DNA of 64,000 nucleotides from Actinobaculum sp. oral taxon 183 str. F0552 (lineage in GTDB: Bacteria; Actinomycetota; Actinomycetes; Actinomycetales; Actinomycetaceae), in assembly GCF_000466165.1 (NCBI RefSeq), contig NZ_KE951405.1:1-64000 (forward strand), read 5' to 3'. The notes beneath the pieces are model-generated. The model was not told the DNA's origin and did not search any database. It worked only from the letters and a program-made list of their open reading frames with translations. How positions within the stretch are numbered: position 1 is the first letter of the stretch; every line of letters begins with the position of its first letter. Position numbers and translations under genes: made by a program. Below are positions 17,121 to 27,024 of this stretch, in pieces.

Positions 17121-19376
17121 CTATTGGGTCTGCTGTGTCGCATCTTTACTCGGCTCGGGAGGAGGAGAGGCCGAAGGCACAACGGCAGGCGGCGTGGTGG
17201 GTTCGGGAGTCCTGGTCGGGGTCGGGGTCGGCGTGCGCGTCGGCTCGGACGGGGTGCGCTCGGTCGGCGTCGGCGAGACGCCGGGCGACGAAGACGTCGG
17301 TCTGCCCCTCGTCGTCGGCGCCTGGCTCGGCTTTTTGGCCGGCGTCTCCGTCTCGTCGTCGCCCGTGGGCGTCACGCGCTTCTTCGGCTTCGGGAAGTTC
17401 TCGACCTTCATGCCGTCGGTGGCGACCTCCATGTACCGGAGCCAGATCTCCGCGGGGAACGACCCGCCGCCGATGCCGTAGGTGTACTTGCCGAAGGGGG
17501 TGAGGACCTCTTCCTCGCCCTTGGACCCCACCTGGTACATGTCGACGACCGTCACCATCTGCGGCGTGTAGCCGATGAACCACGCGGACCACGGCCCCGA
17601 CGACGTGCCGGTCTTGCCGGCCACCGGCCGGTCGAGCTTACCCGCGGTGGACCCCGTCCCGTCCGAAGACGTCACGCTCTGCAAGGCGTAGTTCATCTGG
17701 CTCATGAGCTCCGACTCAAAGACCCGCTTGCCCTCCGTCTCAGCCGTGTACACCGTTTCCCCGTTCTTGTTCTGCACACTGCGCACGATGTGGGGGGTGG
17801 TGCTCACACCCTGATTCGCGAAGACCGAGTACGCCTTCGCCATGTCGATCGGCCGGGGCGAAGCCGATCCGAGTACGTTCGTCAGGGTGCTGTCCAAGCC
17901 GGGGGTGTTCTCCGGTATCCCGGCCGTGATGGCGGCCTTCTTCGTCTTGTCGGGGCCTACATCCTCGTTGAGCTGAACGTAGGCAGTGTTCACGGAGTAC
18001 TTCGTCGCGGTGATCAAGTCGATCTTCCCCCGGTCCTTGCCGTCGAAGTTCTGGACCTTGTTGCCGCTGAACACCTTCGGCGTGGAGGAGTCGAGCCGTT
18101 CGCTCAGCGACTTCCCGCTGTCCAGGGCCGCCAGGAGGGTGAAAGGCTTGAACGTGGATCCGGCCTGGGCGCGGTCCTGAGTGACCGCGTTGCGCTCCCG
18201 CGCCTTGTAATCCGCACCGCCGTACATCGCATAGATCTCGCCGGTGCGCGGATCGACGGAGACCAGCCCCACGTAGTTGTTGGCCGGCCTGTCCTTGGGC
18301 AGCCCGGCGACGGCGTCGACGGACGCCTTCTGCATTTTCGGGTCGATCGTGGTGACGATCTTCAAGCCGTTCTGATTGAGATCGTCGGCAGTGAACTTCT
18401 TCGTGGCCCGGAGTTCGGAATCCACCGCGGCGAGCAGATACCCGTTCGTCCCGGAGAACGCCGACGACGTCCCCGGAGGGATAGTCTGCGGGAAGGAGGC
18501 GGACTCGGCCTCCTGCTTGGAGATGTAGCCTTCGCCGACCATGCGGTTCAGGACGCGCGTCCAGCGCTCCTTGGCCTTCTCGGGGTTGACCGCTGGATCC
18601 CACCCGCTCGGGGAGGGGATGATGGCCGAGAGCATGGCGGACTGGGAGAGGTTGAGCTGCTGGGCGTGGATCCCGAAGTACTTCTGAGCCGCCATCTCGA
18701 TTCCGTAGGCGCCCCGCCCGAAGTAGATCGTGTTGAGGTAGTTCTCCAAGATCTCGTTCTTGGACTGCTGCTGGTCGATCTTGATCGCCAGGAGGGCCTC
18801 CTTCAGCTTGCCGAGATACCCCCTCGTCGTCCCCAGGTAATAGCGCTCCACGTACTGTTGAGTGATCGTCGACGCACCCTGACGGTGGCCTCCCCGGAGG
18901 TTGTTGACGACGGCGCGCGCGATCCCGCGCGGGGAGATGCCGCTGTTCGTGTAGAAGGAGCTGTCCTCCGAGGCGACGACGGCGTGGGGCACCGTGTCCG
19001 GGAGGTCGGAGAGCTTTATCGGCTCGCGCTCGTACTGCGCGAACGTCCCCATCTTCGTCTTGCCGTCCGAGTAGTAGACGGTGGTCGTGCGGGCCAAGGC
19101 GAAGTCGCCTGGCTGGGGGATGTCGATGGTCACGTACAGATAGCCGACCGCCCCCACTCCCATCGCCAGGAAGAGGAAGACGGACGCCAGGACGATGCGC
19201 CAGCTCGGGACCCATCGTCGGATCGGCCCGTAGCCCGCCCGGGGATAGTTCCATCCGCGCTTGCGAACCGGGCGGAGCTTGCCGCGCCGAGTCCTGCGCA
19301 TGGGGAAGGCCTGCCCAGCGGCCCTCCCGCCTTTGACGCTCGATACGTCCCCCGTCGGTCTTCGCGTGTGTGCCAT
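17121..19376 (-). CDS. Bifunctional penicillin-binding protein (class A, glycosyltransferase/transpeptidase)
   Basis: A 751-residue peptidoglycan polymerase anchored by a single N-terminal transmembrane segment (about 61-83) after a basic cytoplasmic tail. The GT51 glycosyltransferase domain contains EDSSFY with catalytic Glu137 and GASTITQQ (167-174). The transpeptidase domain has all three active-site motifs: STFK with Ser407, SVN (461-463) and KTGTSS (588-593). The last 70 residues are an extracellular Thr/Pro/Ser-rich tail. It corresponds to the ponA-type gene that commonly lies near rpsF-ssb in actinobacteria. It begins 3 bases after the AI-2E-family gene on the same strand. Confidence 0.95.
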   Translation of the reverse strand: MAHTRRPTGDVSSVKGGRAAGQAFPMRRTRRGKLRPVRKRGWNYPRAGYGPIRRWVPSWRIVLASVFLFLAMGVGAVGYLYVTIDIPQPGDFALARTTTVYYSDGKTKMGTFAQYEREPIKLSDLPDTVPHAVVASEDSSFYTNSGISPRGIARAVVNNLRGGHRQGASTITQQYVERYYLGTTRGYLGKLKEALLAIKIDQQQSKNEILENYLNTIYFGRGAYGIEMAAQKYFGIHAQQLNLSQSAMLSAIIPSPSGWDPAVNPEKAKERWTRVLNRMVGEGYISKQEAESASFPQTIPPGTSSAFSGTNGYLLAAVDSELRATKKFTADDLNQNGLKIVTTIDPKMQKASVDAVAGLPKDRPANNYVGLVSVDPRTGEIYAMYGGADYKARERNAVTQDRAQAGSTFKPFTLLAALDSGKSLSERLDSSTPKVFSGNKVQNFDGKDRGKIDLITATKYSVNTAYVQLNEDVGPDKTKKAAITAGIPENTPGLDSTLTNVLGSASPRPIDMAKAYSVFANQGVSTTPHIVRSVQNKNGETVYTAETEGKRVFESELMSQMNYALQSVTSSDGTGSTAGKLDRPVAGKTGTSSGPWSAWFIGYTPQMVTVVDMYQVGSKGEEEVLTPFGKYTYGIGGGSFPAEIWLRYMEVATDGMKVENFPKPKKRVTPTGDDETETPAKKPSQAPTTRGRPTSSSPGVSPTPTERTPSEPTRTPTPTPTRTPEPTTPPAVVPSASPPPEPSKDATQQTQ

Positions 19377-19379
19377 CCC

Positions 19380-20903
19380 TTACCTTTCAGGCTGTCGTTC
19401 GGTCTGCCGCAACAGCGACTGCCGACGCGCACCCTTGCGGGCCTGTCTCCTTCGTGCTTCCCTCCGCGCTTTCGCCTGCTCGCCCAATTCGGCCTCCATG
19501 AAGTCGACGAAGTCGTCGGCGGCCGGATTCTCCTCATCGTATATCCCGTGCTCCGAACGTTTCTTCGCCTCCGACTCGGGGATGAGGAAGACTTCCAGCC
19601 ACCTGGTCGCCGGACTCGAATCCACGAGCACCGCCTTGGCGAAGAGGGTGAGGGGGACGGCGAGGATGGCCCCGAGAGGCCCGATGACCACCGTCCAGAA
19701 TATGAGCGAGAGGAAGGTGATCGTCGTGGAGAGGCCGACGGCGTCGCCCGTGATCTTGGGCTGGAAGATCCCCTGGATGACGAAGTTGATGATCGAGTAC
19801 AAGGCTATGACCCACACCGCCGTCACCCAGCCGGAGTCGACGAGGGCCATCACCGCGGGCGGGATGACCCCCATGACGAACCCGATGTTCGGTATGTAGT
19901 TCGTGATGAAGCTTACCATCACCCAGGCCACGGGGAGCGGGACGTCGAGGAACCACAGGACGATGCCGTCGATGACGGCGACGATGATGCCGAAGATCGT
20001 CGAGACGAGCCAGTACTGGCGCACTCGCCCCTCGAAGCCGCAGAGAGCCTCGTGCAGGGAGGAGTCGTGGTTGGCCAGCACCCTGGAGCGGAAGTCCATC
20101 GTCATCGTGTCGACGGTGATGAACAGCATGGCCAGCGCGATGAGCGCGATGAGCGATCCCGCGGACGTGAGGTAGTTGACGAGGGTCGAGACCATCTCCA
20201 GGATCCGGTCGAAGTCCAGGTTCTTGAGCAGCTCGTCCTGGAGTTTGGCCGTGTCGAAGTCGAAGTCGTACTTGGCCGCCAGATCCCTCAGCTGGCGGAC
20301 GATGTCCTCGAAGCTGCCCTTGTACTTGCTCAGCGTGTCGGGAAGGCCCACGAGCGACCACACCGTCAGGCCGACCGTGCCCAGGAGCACCGCGGCCAGG
20401 GCGGCCATCGTGCTCAGGCCCGACAGCCACGGCGGGAGCCCCTTCCTGACGAGCCACCGGTGTATCGGGCGGACGGTGAGCACCAGGGTCAGCGCGAAGA
20501 ACGCCGGAGCGACCATGTTCTGCACCTGGTTGAGCCCCGCACAGCACACCGTCACGAGGGCGACGACGACGAGTGCCTTCATTCCCGGCGGGACCGTGCC
20601 TCCGGCCCTTCCTACCTCGGGCCGGAGCCCTCGCCCCGCGCCCCCGGCGCCCACGCCGCTTCGGCCCGCCTGCCGAGCCGAGGGGCCCGCCGGCTCGATC
20701 GCCGCCTGCCCTGGGAACTCCTCCGCCGAGCCGGCCTCCTCGGTGCGTCCGCCGCGGGACGGCGTCCCTTCGCCTGGAGCCGCACCGGAATCCGGCGCGT
20801 CGGCGGGCTCGGCCCGGCTGGGCGCGGCAGGCCCGTCCTCCTCGGGGTCCGCGGGCCCGGCCGGGCCCGCCTGAGCCGCTGGGACTCGGTCCTTCGGTGA
20901 CAT
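19380..20903 (-). CDS. AI-2E family transporter (PerM/YdiK-like membrane protein)
   Basis: A 507-residue membrane protein with about eight hydrophobic segments. The family signature is visible in the C-terminal half: VMVSFITNYIPNIGF, then the short MGVIPP and ITGDAVGLSTTITFLSLIF. The first 110 residues are a low-complexity Ala/Gly/Pro/Glu-rich cytoplasmic extension, and the last 70 are a charged Arg-rich tail. Members have been linked to autoinducer-2 export or Na+/H+ exchange; function here is uncertain. ATG 20903 follows CCAGGAGG. It is probably co-transcribed with the penicillin-binding protein gene and divergent from ino1. Confidence 0.85.
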   Translation of the reverse strand: MSPKDRVPAAQAGPAGPADPEEDGPAAPSRAEPADAPDSGAAPGEGTPSRGGRTEEAGSAEEFPGQAAIEPAGPSARQAGRSGVGAGGAGRGLRPEVGRAGGTVPPGMKALVVVALVTVCCAGLNQVQNMVAPAFFALTLVLTVRPIHRWLVRKGLPPWLSGLSTMAALAAVLLGTVGLTVWSLVGLPDTLSKYKGSFEDIVRQLRDLAAKYDFDFDTAKLQDELLKNLDFDRILEMVSTLVNYLTSAGSLIALIALAMLFITVDTMTMDFRSRVLANHDSSLHEALCGFEGRVRQYWLVSTIFGIIVAVIDGIVLWFLDVPLPVAWVMVSFITNYIPNIGFVMGVIPPAVMALVDSGWVTAVWVIALYSIINFVIQGIFQPKITGDAVGLSTTITFLSLIFWTVVIGPLGAILAVPLTLFAKAVLVDSSPATRWLEVFLIPESEAKKRSEHGIYDEENPAADDFVDFMEAELGEQAKARREARRRQARKGARRQSLLRQTERQPER

Positions 20904-21216
20904 ATGGCCTCCTGGGGCATCGAGGGCTTACTGAAGACTAGTCTGCCCTATCAGCCTGGACGAAGCCCCAGAGCACGGCCAAACCGATATGGTCATCACA
21001 GCCCCCTGAGGGCCCCGTCCCGGGCCGGGCGCCGCATCCCCGGTTCCCCCTCCGGCCCTCCCACGGGCTACGATGGCTCCGGTGAGCGGCATCATCACGC
21101 CGATGTGACGCCGCGGTCCGACGCGATCGGCCACGCGCGACACCGCTCCCGGCAGGTCTCGACGAGTTGTACGGACTCCGACAGCGCTACTGCCCTACAC
21201 ATTCATAGGAGAGTTA
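20904..21216. promoter_or_regulatory. Divergent promoter region, AI-2E-type gene / ino1
   Basis: This 313-base region must contain promoters for both flanking genes. AGGAGAG at 21207-21213 is the ino1 ribosome site. No clear operator repeat or RNA gene was found. Confidence 0.55.
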
Positions 21217-22296
21217 ATGAGCACAATCCGAGTAGCGATCGTTGGCGTGGGCAACTGCGCCTCGTCACTCATCCAGGGCGTCGAATACTACAAAGACGCC
21301 GATCCGTCCACGCAGGTCCCCGGCCTCATGCACGTCCAGTTCGGCCCGTATCACGTTCGCGACCTCGAGTTCGTCACGGCCTTCGACGTCGATGCCAAGA
21401 AGGTCGGCTTCGACCTCGCAGACGCCATCGCCTCCTCCGAGAACAACACGATCAAGTTCGCCGACGTGCCCCCCACGGGCGTGACGGTCGAGCGCGGCCA
21501 CACTCTCGACGGCCTGGGCAAGTACTACCAGGGGCAGATCGAGGAGTCGCCCGCGGCACCGGCCGACGTCGTGAGAATCCTCAAAGACAAGAAGGTCGAC
21601 GTCCTCGTCAGCTACCTGCCGGTCGGTTCGGAGCAGGCGGCCAGGTTCTACGCCCAGTGTGCCATCGACGCGCGCGTGGCCTTCGTCAACGCCATGCCCG
21701 TCTTCATCGCCTCGACGAAGGAGTGGTCGGATAAGTTCGCCGCCGCGGGCGTGCCGGTCGTCGGCGACGACATCAAGTCCCAGATCGGCGCGACCATCAC
21801 CCACAGGGTTCTGGCCAAGCTCTTCGAGGACCGCGGCGTCACCGTGGACCGCACCTACCAGCTCAACGTGGGCGGCAACATGGACTTCATGAACATGCTC
21901 GAGCGCGAGCGCCTGGAATCGAAGAAGATCTCCAAGACGAACGCCGTCCAGTCCAACCTTCAATCGCGGCTCGACGACCACGACGTGCACATCGGCCCCT
22001 CGGACTACGTCGCCTGGCTCGACGACCGCAAATGGGCCTTCGTCCGCCTGGAGGGCCGCAACTTCGGCGACGTCCCCGTGTCGCTGGAGTACAAGCTCGA
22101 AGTGTGGGACTCGCCGAATTCGGCCGGCATCATCATCGACGCCGTGCGCGCCGCCAAGATCGGGCTCGACCGGGGGATCGGCGGGGCGCTGCTGTCGCCG
22201 TCGTCCTACCTGATGAAGTCCCCGATGGAACAGCGTCCCGACGACGCGGCCCGCGAATCCGTCGAGGCCTTCATCCGCGGCGACGTCGAGAGGTAG
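21217..22296 (+). CDS. ino1: Inositol-3-phosphate synthase
   Basis: A 359-residue cytosolic enzyme that isomerises glucose 6-phosphate to 1L-myo-inositol 1-phosphate using NAD. The Rossmann loop is GVGNCASSL (10-18), and the actinobacterial/archaeal-type core [23 protein letters not shown] is present in contiguous form at the centre. In actinobacteria the product feeds mycothiol and phosphatidylinositol synthesis, which supports the taxonomic assignment. ATG 21217 follows AGGAGAG at a good distance. It is followed by a strong palindromic terminator and appears monocistronic. Confidence 0.96.
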   Translation: MSTIRVAIVGVGNCASSLIQGVEYYKDADPSTQVPGLMHVQFGPYHVRDLEFVTAFDVDAKKVGFDLADAIASSENNTIKFADVPPTGVTVERGHTLDGLGKYYQGQIEESPAAPADVVRILKDKKVDVLVSYLPVGSEQAARFYAQCAIDARVAFVNAMPVFIASTKEWSDKFAAAGVPVVGDDIKSQIGATITHRVLAKLFEDRGVTVDRTYQLNVGGNMDFMNMLERERLESKKISKTNAVQSNLQSRLDDHDVHIGPSDYVAWLDDRKWAFVRLEGRNFGDVPVSLEYKLEVWDSPNSAGIIIDAVRAAKIGLDRGIGGALLSPSSYLMKSPMEQRPDDAARESVEAFIRGDVER

Positions 22297-22304
22297 TCGA
22301 AAGG

Positions 22305-22336
22305 CGAGGGGAGCGGGCTGCAGCCCGCTCCCCTCG
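22305..22336. terminator. Perfect 32-bp palindromic terminator after ino1
   Basis: The 16-base arm CGAGGGGAGCGGGCTG (22305-22320) is followed immediately by its exact complement (22321-22336), 8 bases past the ino1 stop. The stem is very stable with no U-run, a form common in high-G+C bacteria. Confidence 0.85.
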
Positions 22337-22517
22337 TGGGGCCGGCTCGCCGCCTTCAGGGCGTTCGCCGTCGACAGCCGAGAACGCCGCTTCCCTTCCT
22401 CGCCTCTCCAGCCATCGGGGGACGGAAGTCACATTCGCAAGGAGGGCGTGACGCAATACGGCCCCTGCGGAACGGACCGGTCGGCCAATCGCATGTGAGA
22501 CGCACACGGCTTGCATA

Positions 22518-22535
22518 AGGTGTGCATACACACCT
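22518..22535. promoter_or_regulatory. Operator-like palindrome before dcuB
   Basis: AGGTGTGCA faces TACACACCT, an 18-base palindrome broken only at one symmetric pair near the centre. It ends 25 bases before the dcuB start, where a bound repressor could block transcription or initiation. The binding protein is unknown. Confidence 0.5.
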
Positions 22536-22559
22536 GTCGACCACCTTCGCGGGGACGCC

Positions 22560-23921
22560 ATGCAAGCTCTCGTCATCACACTCCAAATCGTCGTCATCCT
22601 CGGGTGCCTGCTCGTGGGAACCCACTACGGGGGCATGGGACTCGGCCTCATCTCCGGCATCGGACTGGTCGTCCTCGTCTTCGCCTTCCACCTCAAGCCG
22701 GGCGACCCCCCGGTCGACGTCATGCTGACGATCCTGGCCGTCATAGGATGCGCCTCGACTCTCCAGGCCTCCGGCGGACTGGACGTGCTCATGCAGTTCG
22801 CTGAGCGAATTCTGCGCAAACACCCCTCACAGATCACGATCCTCGGGCCGCTGACCACGTGGACCCTCACGGTGCTCTGCGGCACGGGCCACGTCGTCTA
22901 CACGATGCTCCCGATCATCTCCGACATCGCGATCAAGAAGAACATCCGCCCCGAACGCCCGATGGCCATCTCCTCGGTGGCGGCCCAGATGGGCATCACC
23001 GCCTCTCCGGTCTCGGTGGCGACCGTCTCGCTCGTCGGGATCCTCCACAAGGAGACGAACCTGGGCTGGTCGATCCCCCAGATCCTCATGGTCTCCCTTC
23101 CGGGCTCGCTGTGCGGCGTGCTCCTGGCCGCGCTGTGGAGCATGCGCCGCGGAAAGGACCTGGACGAGGACCCCGTGTTCCAGGAGAAGCTGAAGGACCC
23201 GGGGTTCCGCGACTACGTCTACGCGGACTCGGACTCCCTCATCGGCAAGTCCTTCCCGAAGGAGGCCTACCGATCCGTCGCGATCTTCTTCTCGGCCATC
23301 CTCGTGGTGGTGGTCCTCGGCACCTCCACCGCGCTGCGCCCGAAATTCCCCACCGGGAAGGGAGGCGCCGCCGAGCCCCTGTCGATGAACCTGGTCATCC
23401 AGATGATCATGCTCCTAGCCGGGGCGGTCATCCTCCTGACGTGCAAAGTCGACGGTTCGAAGATCAACCGGGGGCCCGTCTACCGCTCGGGGATGACGGC
23501 GATCTTCTCAGTGTTCGGCGTGGCCTGGATGACGGAGACCTTCATGGGCGCCCACATCAAGGCGCTCGAGAGCTCCCTCTCCCGCATCATGAGCGACTAC
23601 CCGTGGACCTACGCCATCATCCTGTTCGTCGTGGGCAAGCTGGTGAACTCCCAGGCCGCGGCGCTGCTGGTGATCGCCCCCCTCGGCCTGCAGCTCGGGG
23701 TGGACCCGGTCACGCTCGTCGGCTTCTACGGGGCGGCCTACGGATACTTCGTCCTGCCCACCTACCCCTCGGACCTCGCCGCCATCGGCTTCGACCGGAC
23801 GGGCACGACGCACATAGGGAAGTACATCATCAACCACTCGTTCCTCGTTCCCGGATTCATCTGCGTCATCACGTCGTGCCTGGTGGGGACGGGCCTGGCG
23901 CACATCCTCCTCGGCGGCTGA
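22560..23921 (+). CDS. dcuB: Anaerobic C4-dicarboxylate transporter, DcuA/DcuB type
   Basis: A 453-residue membrane protein with about eleven hydrophobic segments. The start HYGGMGLGLISGIGLVVLVF, the segment KPGDPPVDVMLTILAVIGCA and the conserved GTGHVVYTMLPIISDIA are characteristic of the Dcu family, which exchanges fumarate, malate or aspartate for succinate during fumarate respiration. The family splits into DcuA and DcuB forms; the choice of B is tentative. It points to fermentative growth with succinate export and fits the malic enzyme at 6.6 kb. A palindrome lies just upstream and the ino1 terminator isolates it from ino1. Confidence 0.92.
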   Translation: MQALVITLQIVVILGCLLVGTHYGGMGLGLISGIGLVVLVFAFHLKPGDPPVDVMLTILAVIGCASTLQASGGLDVLMQFAERILRKHPSQITILGPLTTWTLTVLCGTGHVVYTMLPIISDIAIKKNIRPERPMAISSVAAQMGITASPVSVATVSLVGILHKETNLGWSIPQILMVSLPGSLCGVLLAALWSMRRGKDLDEDPVFQEKLKDPGFRDYVYADSDSLIGKSFPKEAYRSVAIFFSAILVVVVLGTSTALRPKFPTGKGGAAEPLSMNLVIQMIMLLAGAVILLTCKVDGSKINRGPVYRSGMTAIFSVFGVAWMTETFMGAHIKALESSLSRIMSDYPWTYAIILFVVGKLVNSQAAALLVIAPLGLQLGVDPVTLVGFYGAAYGYFVLPTYPSDLAAIGFDRTGTTHIGKYIINHSFLVPGFICVITSCLVGTGLAHILLGG

Positions 23922-24002
23922 CCCCTCCGAACGGACGAACAGGAGTATCCGAAAAGCTCGGGCGCATGAGCTCCGGATCGCCCCGGCAACGCGGTCGGCC
24001 GG

Positions 24003-25319
24003 TCAGCCCGCAGCGGTCGGTCCGGCCCGGCGCGGCTCGTCGCCTAGAGCGCGCACGCTCCTCCAGTATCCGAAGGCTGTCGCCCAGACGAAGGCGGCCA
24101 AGCCCACCTGAACGGTCCACGACCAGCCGACGTCGGGCAGGACGAGGAGCGCCACGGCCGCGGCGAGACACGCCGACATGTTGAACATGACGTCGTAGAT
24201 CGCGAAGGTGCGGCCGCGGTAGGCGTCTTCGACGTCGCCCTGGATGATGGAGTCGACCGCGATCTTCGCACCCTGGACGCCGATCCCGAAGACGAACAGC
24301 CCAGCTATGAAGACGGGCGTCGAATACGAGACGGCGACGGCGAGCTGCCCGACCGTCCCGACGACCAGGCACACGAGGGTCCAGCGAGACGGCGCCATGC
24401 GCTCGTGTGCGACGGGGGTCAGGATGACCGCGAGGAAGTGGCCCGCGACCATCGCTCCGCCGAGCGTCCCGAAGAGCGCGATGCCCGCGTCGGCGTCGGA
24501 CGGCTCGGAGAGGAGGTTCCTCGCGGCCAAGATGATCGTGATGAGCTCCATGTAGTAGACGAAGCGGTGGAGCGCCATCGTCACCAGGGCCGCCGCCGGG
24601 GTGCCTCGGCTCAGGAGGTAGGTCACAGCCGCGCCGAGTTCGCCGGCCGTCCGCCGCAACGTCTCGCCCAGGGGCGCGGGCCGTTCCACCCCGTCGGGTC
24701 CGAGTTCGCCGGGGGCGAGGAGGAGGGCGGCCAGGGCCGCCCCCAGGTACAGGAGGGCCGCGGCCACGAGCGATGAGATCTCACGCGATGCGCTCTCCGG
24801 CAGCAGCACCCGCATGAGCACGCCGATGACGGCGCCGAGGCCCATCGCTATGCCGCCGAGCGTGGGGACCACCGAGTTGGCCATGACGAGGCGTTCGTTG
24901 CCGCCCACCACCTTCGGCAGGCCGGCCGACAGAGCCGACAGCAGGAAGCGCGCCAGGCCGAGCGTGCACAGCGCGAGCGCGCCGACCGCCGGCCCGACCC
25001 CCAGGAGCGCCATGACCGCCGCGATCACCGCGACGAGGGCGCACCGGACCAGGTTGCCGTAGAACAGCACCTGGCGGCGGCGCCACCGATCGAGGAACGG
25101 GCCGGTGAAGGGACCGATGAGGCTGTAGGGCAGGAGCAAGACGACAAGGGCGGAGGCGACACCGCCGGGTTCCGCCATCGACTGGGGGCTGAAGAAGAAC
25201 AGGGAGGCCAGACCCGCCTGGAACATGCCGTCCCCGACTTGCGAGACGAGGCGCACGCCCAGGAGTTTGGTGAAGCCGGCCCGCTTGGACAGCGTGGCCA
25301 GATCCCCCAGGAGGCTCAC
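24003..25319 (-). CDS. Major facilitator superfamily transporter
   Basis: A 438-residue membrane protein with about twelve hydrophobic segments. RLVSQVGDGMFQAGLASLFFF near the start and GPFTGPFLDRWRRRQVL between TM2 and TM3 match the MFS-A motif. It resembles the MFS_3/enterobactin-exporter-like group of drug and siderophore exporters, but the substrate is unknown. GTG 25319 overlaps the cca stop (GTGA), so translation is probably coupled to cca. It is convergent with dcuB. Confidence 0.85.
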   Translation of the reverse strand: MSLLGDLATLSKRAGFTKLLGVRLVSQVGDGMFQAGLASLFFFSPQSMAEPGGVASALVVLLLPYSLIGPFTGPFLDRWRRRQVLFYGNLVRCALVAVIAAVMALLGVGPAVGALALCTLGLARFLLSALSAGLPKVVGGNERLVMANSVVPTLGGIAMGLGAVIGVLMRVLLPESASREISSLVAAALLYLGAALAALLLAPGELGPDGVERPAPLGETLRRTAGELGAAVTYLLSRGTPAAALVTMALHRFVYYMELITIILAARNLLSEPSDADAGIALFGTLGGAMVAGHFLAVILTPVAHERMAPSRWTLVCLVVGTVGQLAVAVSYSTPVFIAGLFVFGIGVQGAKIAVDSIIQGDVEDAYRGRTFAIYDVMFNMSACLAAAVALLVLPDVGWSWTVQVGLAAFVWATAFGYWRSVRALGDEPRRAGPTAAG

Positions 25320-26956
25320 GGCCGGGCGCCTTCCCGACGCATCGGACGCTCAGGGCCTTCGGGCGCGGCATCCGGGCCGGCCTCACGAGCATCCGGGCCG
25401 GGTTTCAGCCCATCCGAACGGGACGGCGAGCCGGCTGCGGCGTCGCCGTCCCGTTCGGCCCACCACGCCAGCAGGCGGCGCTCGGCCTCGGCCTGGCCGA
25501 GGGGCCCCTCCTCCAGACGCAGTTCGAGCAGGAAGTCCCTGGCCTGGCCGACCAGGCGCCCCGGTTCGAGCCCGAGGATCTCCATGATCCTCGACCCGTC
25601 GATGTCCGGGCGGATCGCGTCGAGGGCCTCGCGCTCGGCCAGTTCGACGATCCGCCGCGCGAGTTCGTCGTTGCCGGCCTGGAGGCGGGCGACTTTCCGC
25701 CGGTTCTGAGAGGTGACGTCCGCGCGGATGAGGCGCATGAGGCGAGGCAGCAGCGGTCCGGCGTCGCGGACGAAACGGCGGACCGCCGAATCGGTCCACC
25801 CCTGCTCGGAGAAGCCGAAGGCCCTCAGGTGCAGTTCGACCAGGCGGGCCACGTCCCTCTCCGTCTGCTTGTCGAAGCGCAGGGCGCGCAGTCGTTTGGC
25901 GGCCATCCGCCCGCCGACGACGTCGTGCCCGCGGAACGTCACCGAGCCGTCGCGTTCGTACCGGCGCGTGGCGGGCTTGCCGATGTCGTGGAGGAGCGCG
26001 GCGAGCCGCAGCACGAGGTCCGGCCTCGGCAGGGGGCCGCCGAGGAGGTCGGGCTCGTAGTCGCATTCGCCCTCCAAGGCCATGGCTTGGTCGAGCACCG
26101 TCAGGGTGTGCTCGTAGACGTCCTTGTGCCGCCCGTGCTCGTCGACGGTGTCGCGGAGCAGAGCGAGTTCGGGCAGGACGACGTCTGCCACACCCGTGTA
26201 CACAAGTAGTTCGACGCCGCGGCGCGGGGCGTCGGAGACGAGGAGCCGTTCGATCTCGGCGCGGATCCGCTCGGCGGAGACGATGGACAGGCGCCCGGCC
26301 ATCTCGCCCATGGCCGCCATGACGTCCTGGGCGACGTCGAACCCCAGCTGGGCGGCGAAGCGGGCTGCGCGCATGATGCGCAGCGGGTCGTCGTCGAAGG
26401 ACTGGACGGCTGTGACGGGCGTGGACAGGACTCCGTCGACCAGCTGGTCGAGCCCACCGCACGGGTCGACGAGCTCGATCGACGGAAGGCGGACGGCCAT
26501 CGCGTTGACGGTGAAGTCCCGGCGCGCCAGGTCGCCTTCGAGGGTGTCCCCGTAGTCCACGCTCGGCTTGCGGGAGCCGACGTCGTAGGAGTCGGTCCGG
26601 TAGGTCGTCACCTCGACGGTGAGATCGCGCCGGACCGAGCCGATCGTGCCGAACTCGCGTCCGACGTCCCACGTGGTCGACCCCCAGGAATCGAGGAGTT
26701 CCTGGGTTTCCCCGGGTCTGGCGGACGTCGTGAAATCGAAGTCGTGTATGGGCAAACCGAGGAAGGCGTCCCGCACTGGGCCGCCCACGAGTGCCAATTC
26801 ATGCCCGGCATCTGCGAAAATGGATCCCAGTTCATAGATGGCTCGGGGAAGGGAGCGGAGCGCCTTCTGTCCCTGCATCAGCAGGAAGGCGCGCCGGTTC
26901 GCTCCGGTCATCTCCGTCATGTGTACCGGTTCGTTTGCGGGAGTCACGCGTTGCAC
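25316..26956 (-). CDS. cca: CCA tRNA nucleotidyltransferase
   Basis: A 546-residue enzyme that adds or repairs the 3' CCA of tRNAs; both tRNA genes here lack encoded CCA, so it is essential to them. The class II nucleotidyltransferase head shows LVGGPVRDAFLG and DFDFTTSARP (the DxD metal site), then RRDFTVNAMA and RIMRAARFAAQLGF. An HD domain follows (LLHDIGKPATRRY). The C-terminal 50 residues are low-complexity Gly/Pro/Arg. GTG 26956 is the longest start; ATG 26920 is an alternative, and neither has a good ribosome site. It is divergent from the NUDIX gene, as in many actinobacteria. Confidence 0.94.
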   Translation of the reverse strand: MQRVTPANEPVHMTEMTGANRRAFLLMQGQKALRSLPRAIYELGSIFADAGHELALVGGPVRDAFLGLPIHDFDFTTSARPGETQELLDSWGSTTWDVGREFGTIGSVRRDLTVEVTTYRTDSYDVGSRKPSVDYGDTLEGDLARRDFTVNAMAVRLPSIELVDPCGGLDQLVDGVLSTPVTAVQSFDDDPLRIMRAARFAAQLGFDVAQDVMAAMGEMAGRLSIVSAERIRAEIERLLVSDAPRRGVELLVYTGVADVVLPELALLRDTVDEHGRHKDVYEHTLTVLDQAMALEGECDYEPDLLGGPLPRPDLVLRLAALLHDIGKPATRRYERDGSVTFRGHDVVGGRMAAKRLRALRFDKQTERDVARLVELHLRAFGFSEQGWTDSAVRRFVRDAGPLLPRLMRLIRADVTSQNRRKVARLQAGNDELARRIVELAEREALDAIRPDIDGSRIMEILGLEPGRLVGQARDFLLELRLEEGPLGQAEAERRLLAWWAERDGDAAAGSPSRSDGLKPGPDAREAGPDAAPEGPERPMRREGARP

Positions 26957-27024
26957 CCTCTAAGGGTGCCATGTCGCGCCGATCCTGGCATGCGGACCGG
27001 CACGCCACAACCGCTTTGAGAGAT

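Noticed and set aside
16914-20900. Very long open frame (over 1300 codons) on the plus strand
   Set aside because: It lies exactly opposite the penicillin-binding protein and AI-2E-family genes, is Arg/Gly/Asp-rich without domain signatures, and is the usual antisense shadow of high-G+C codon bias.
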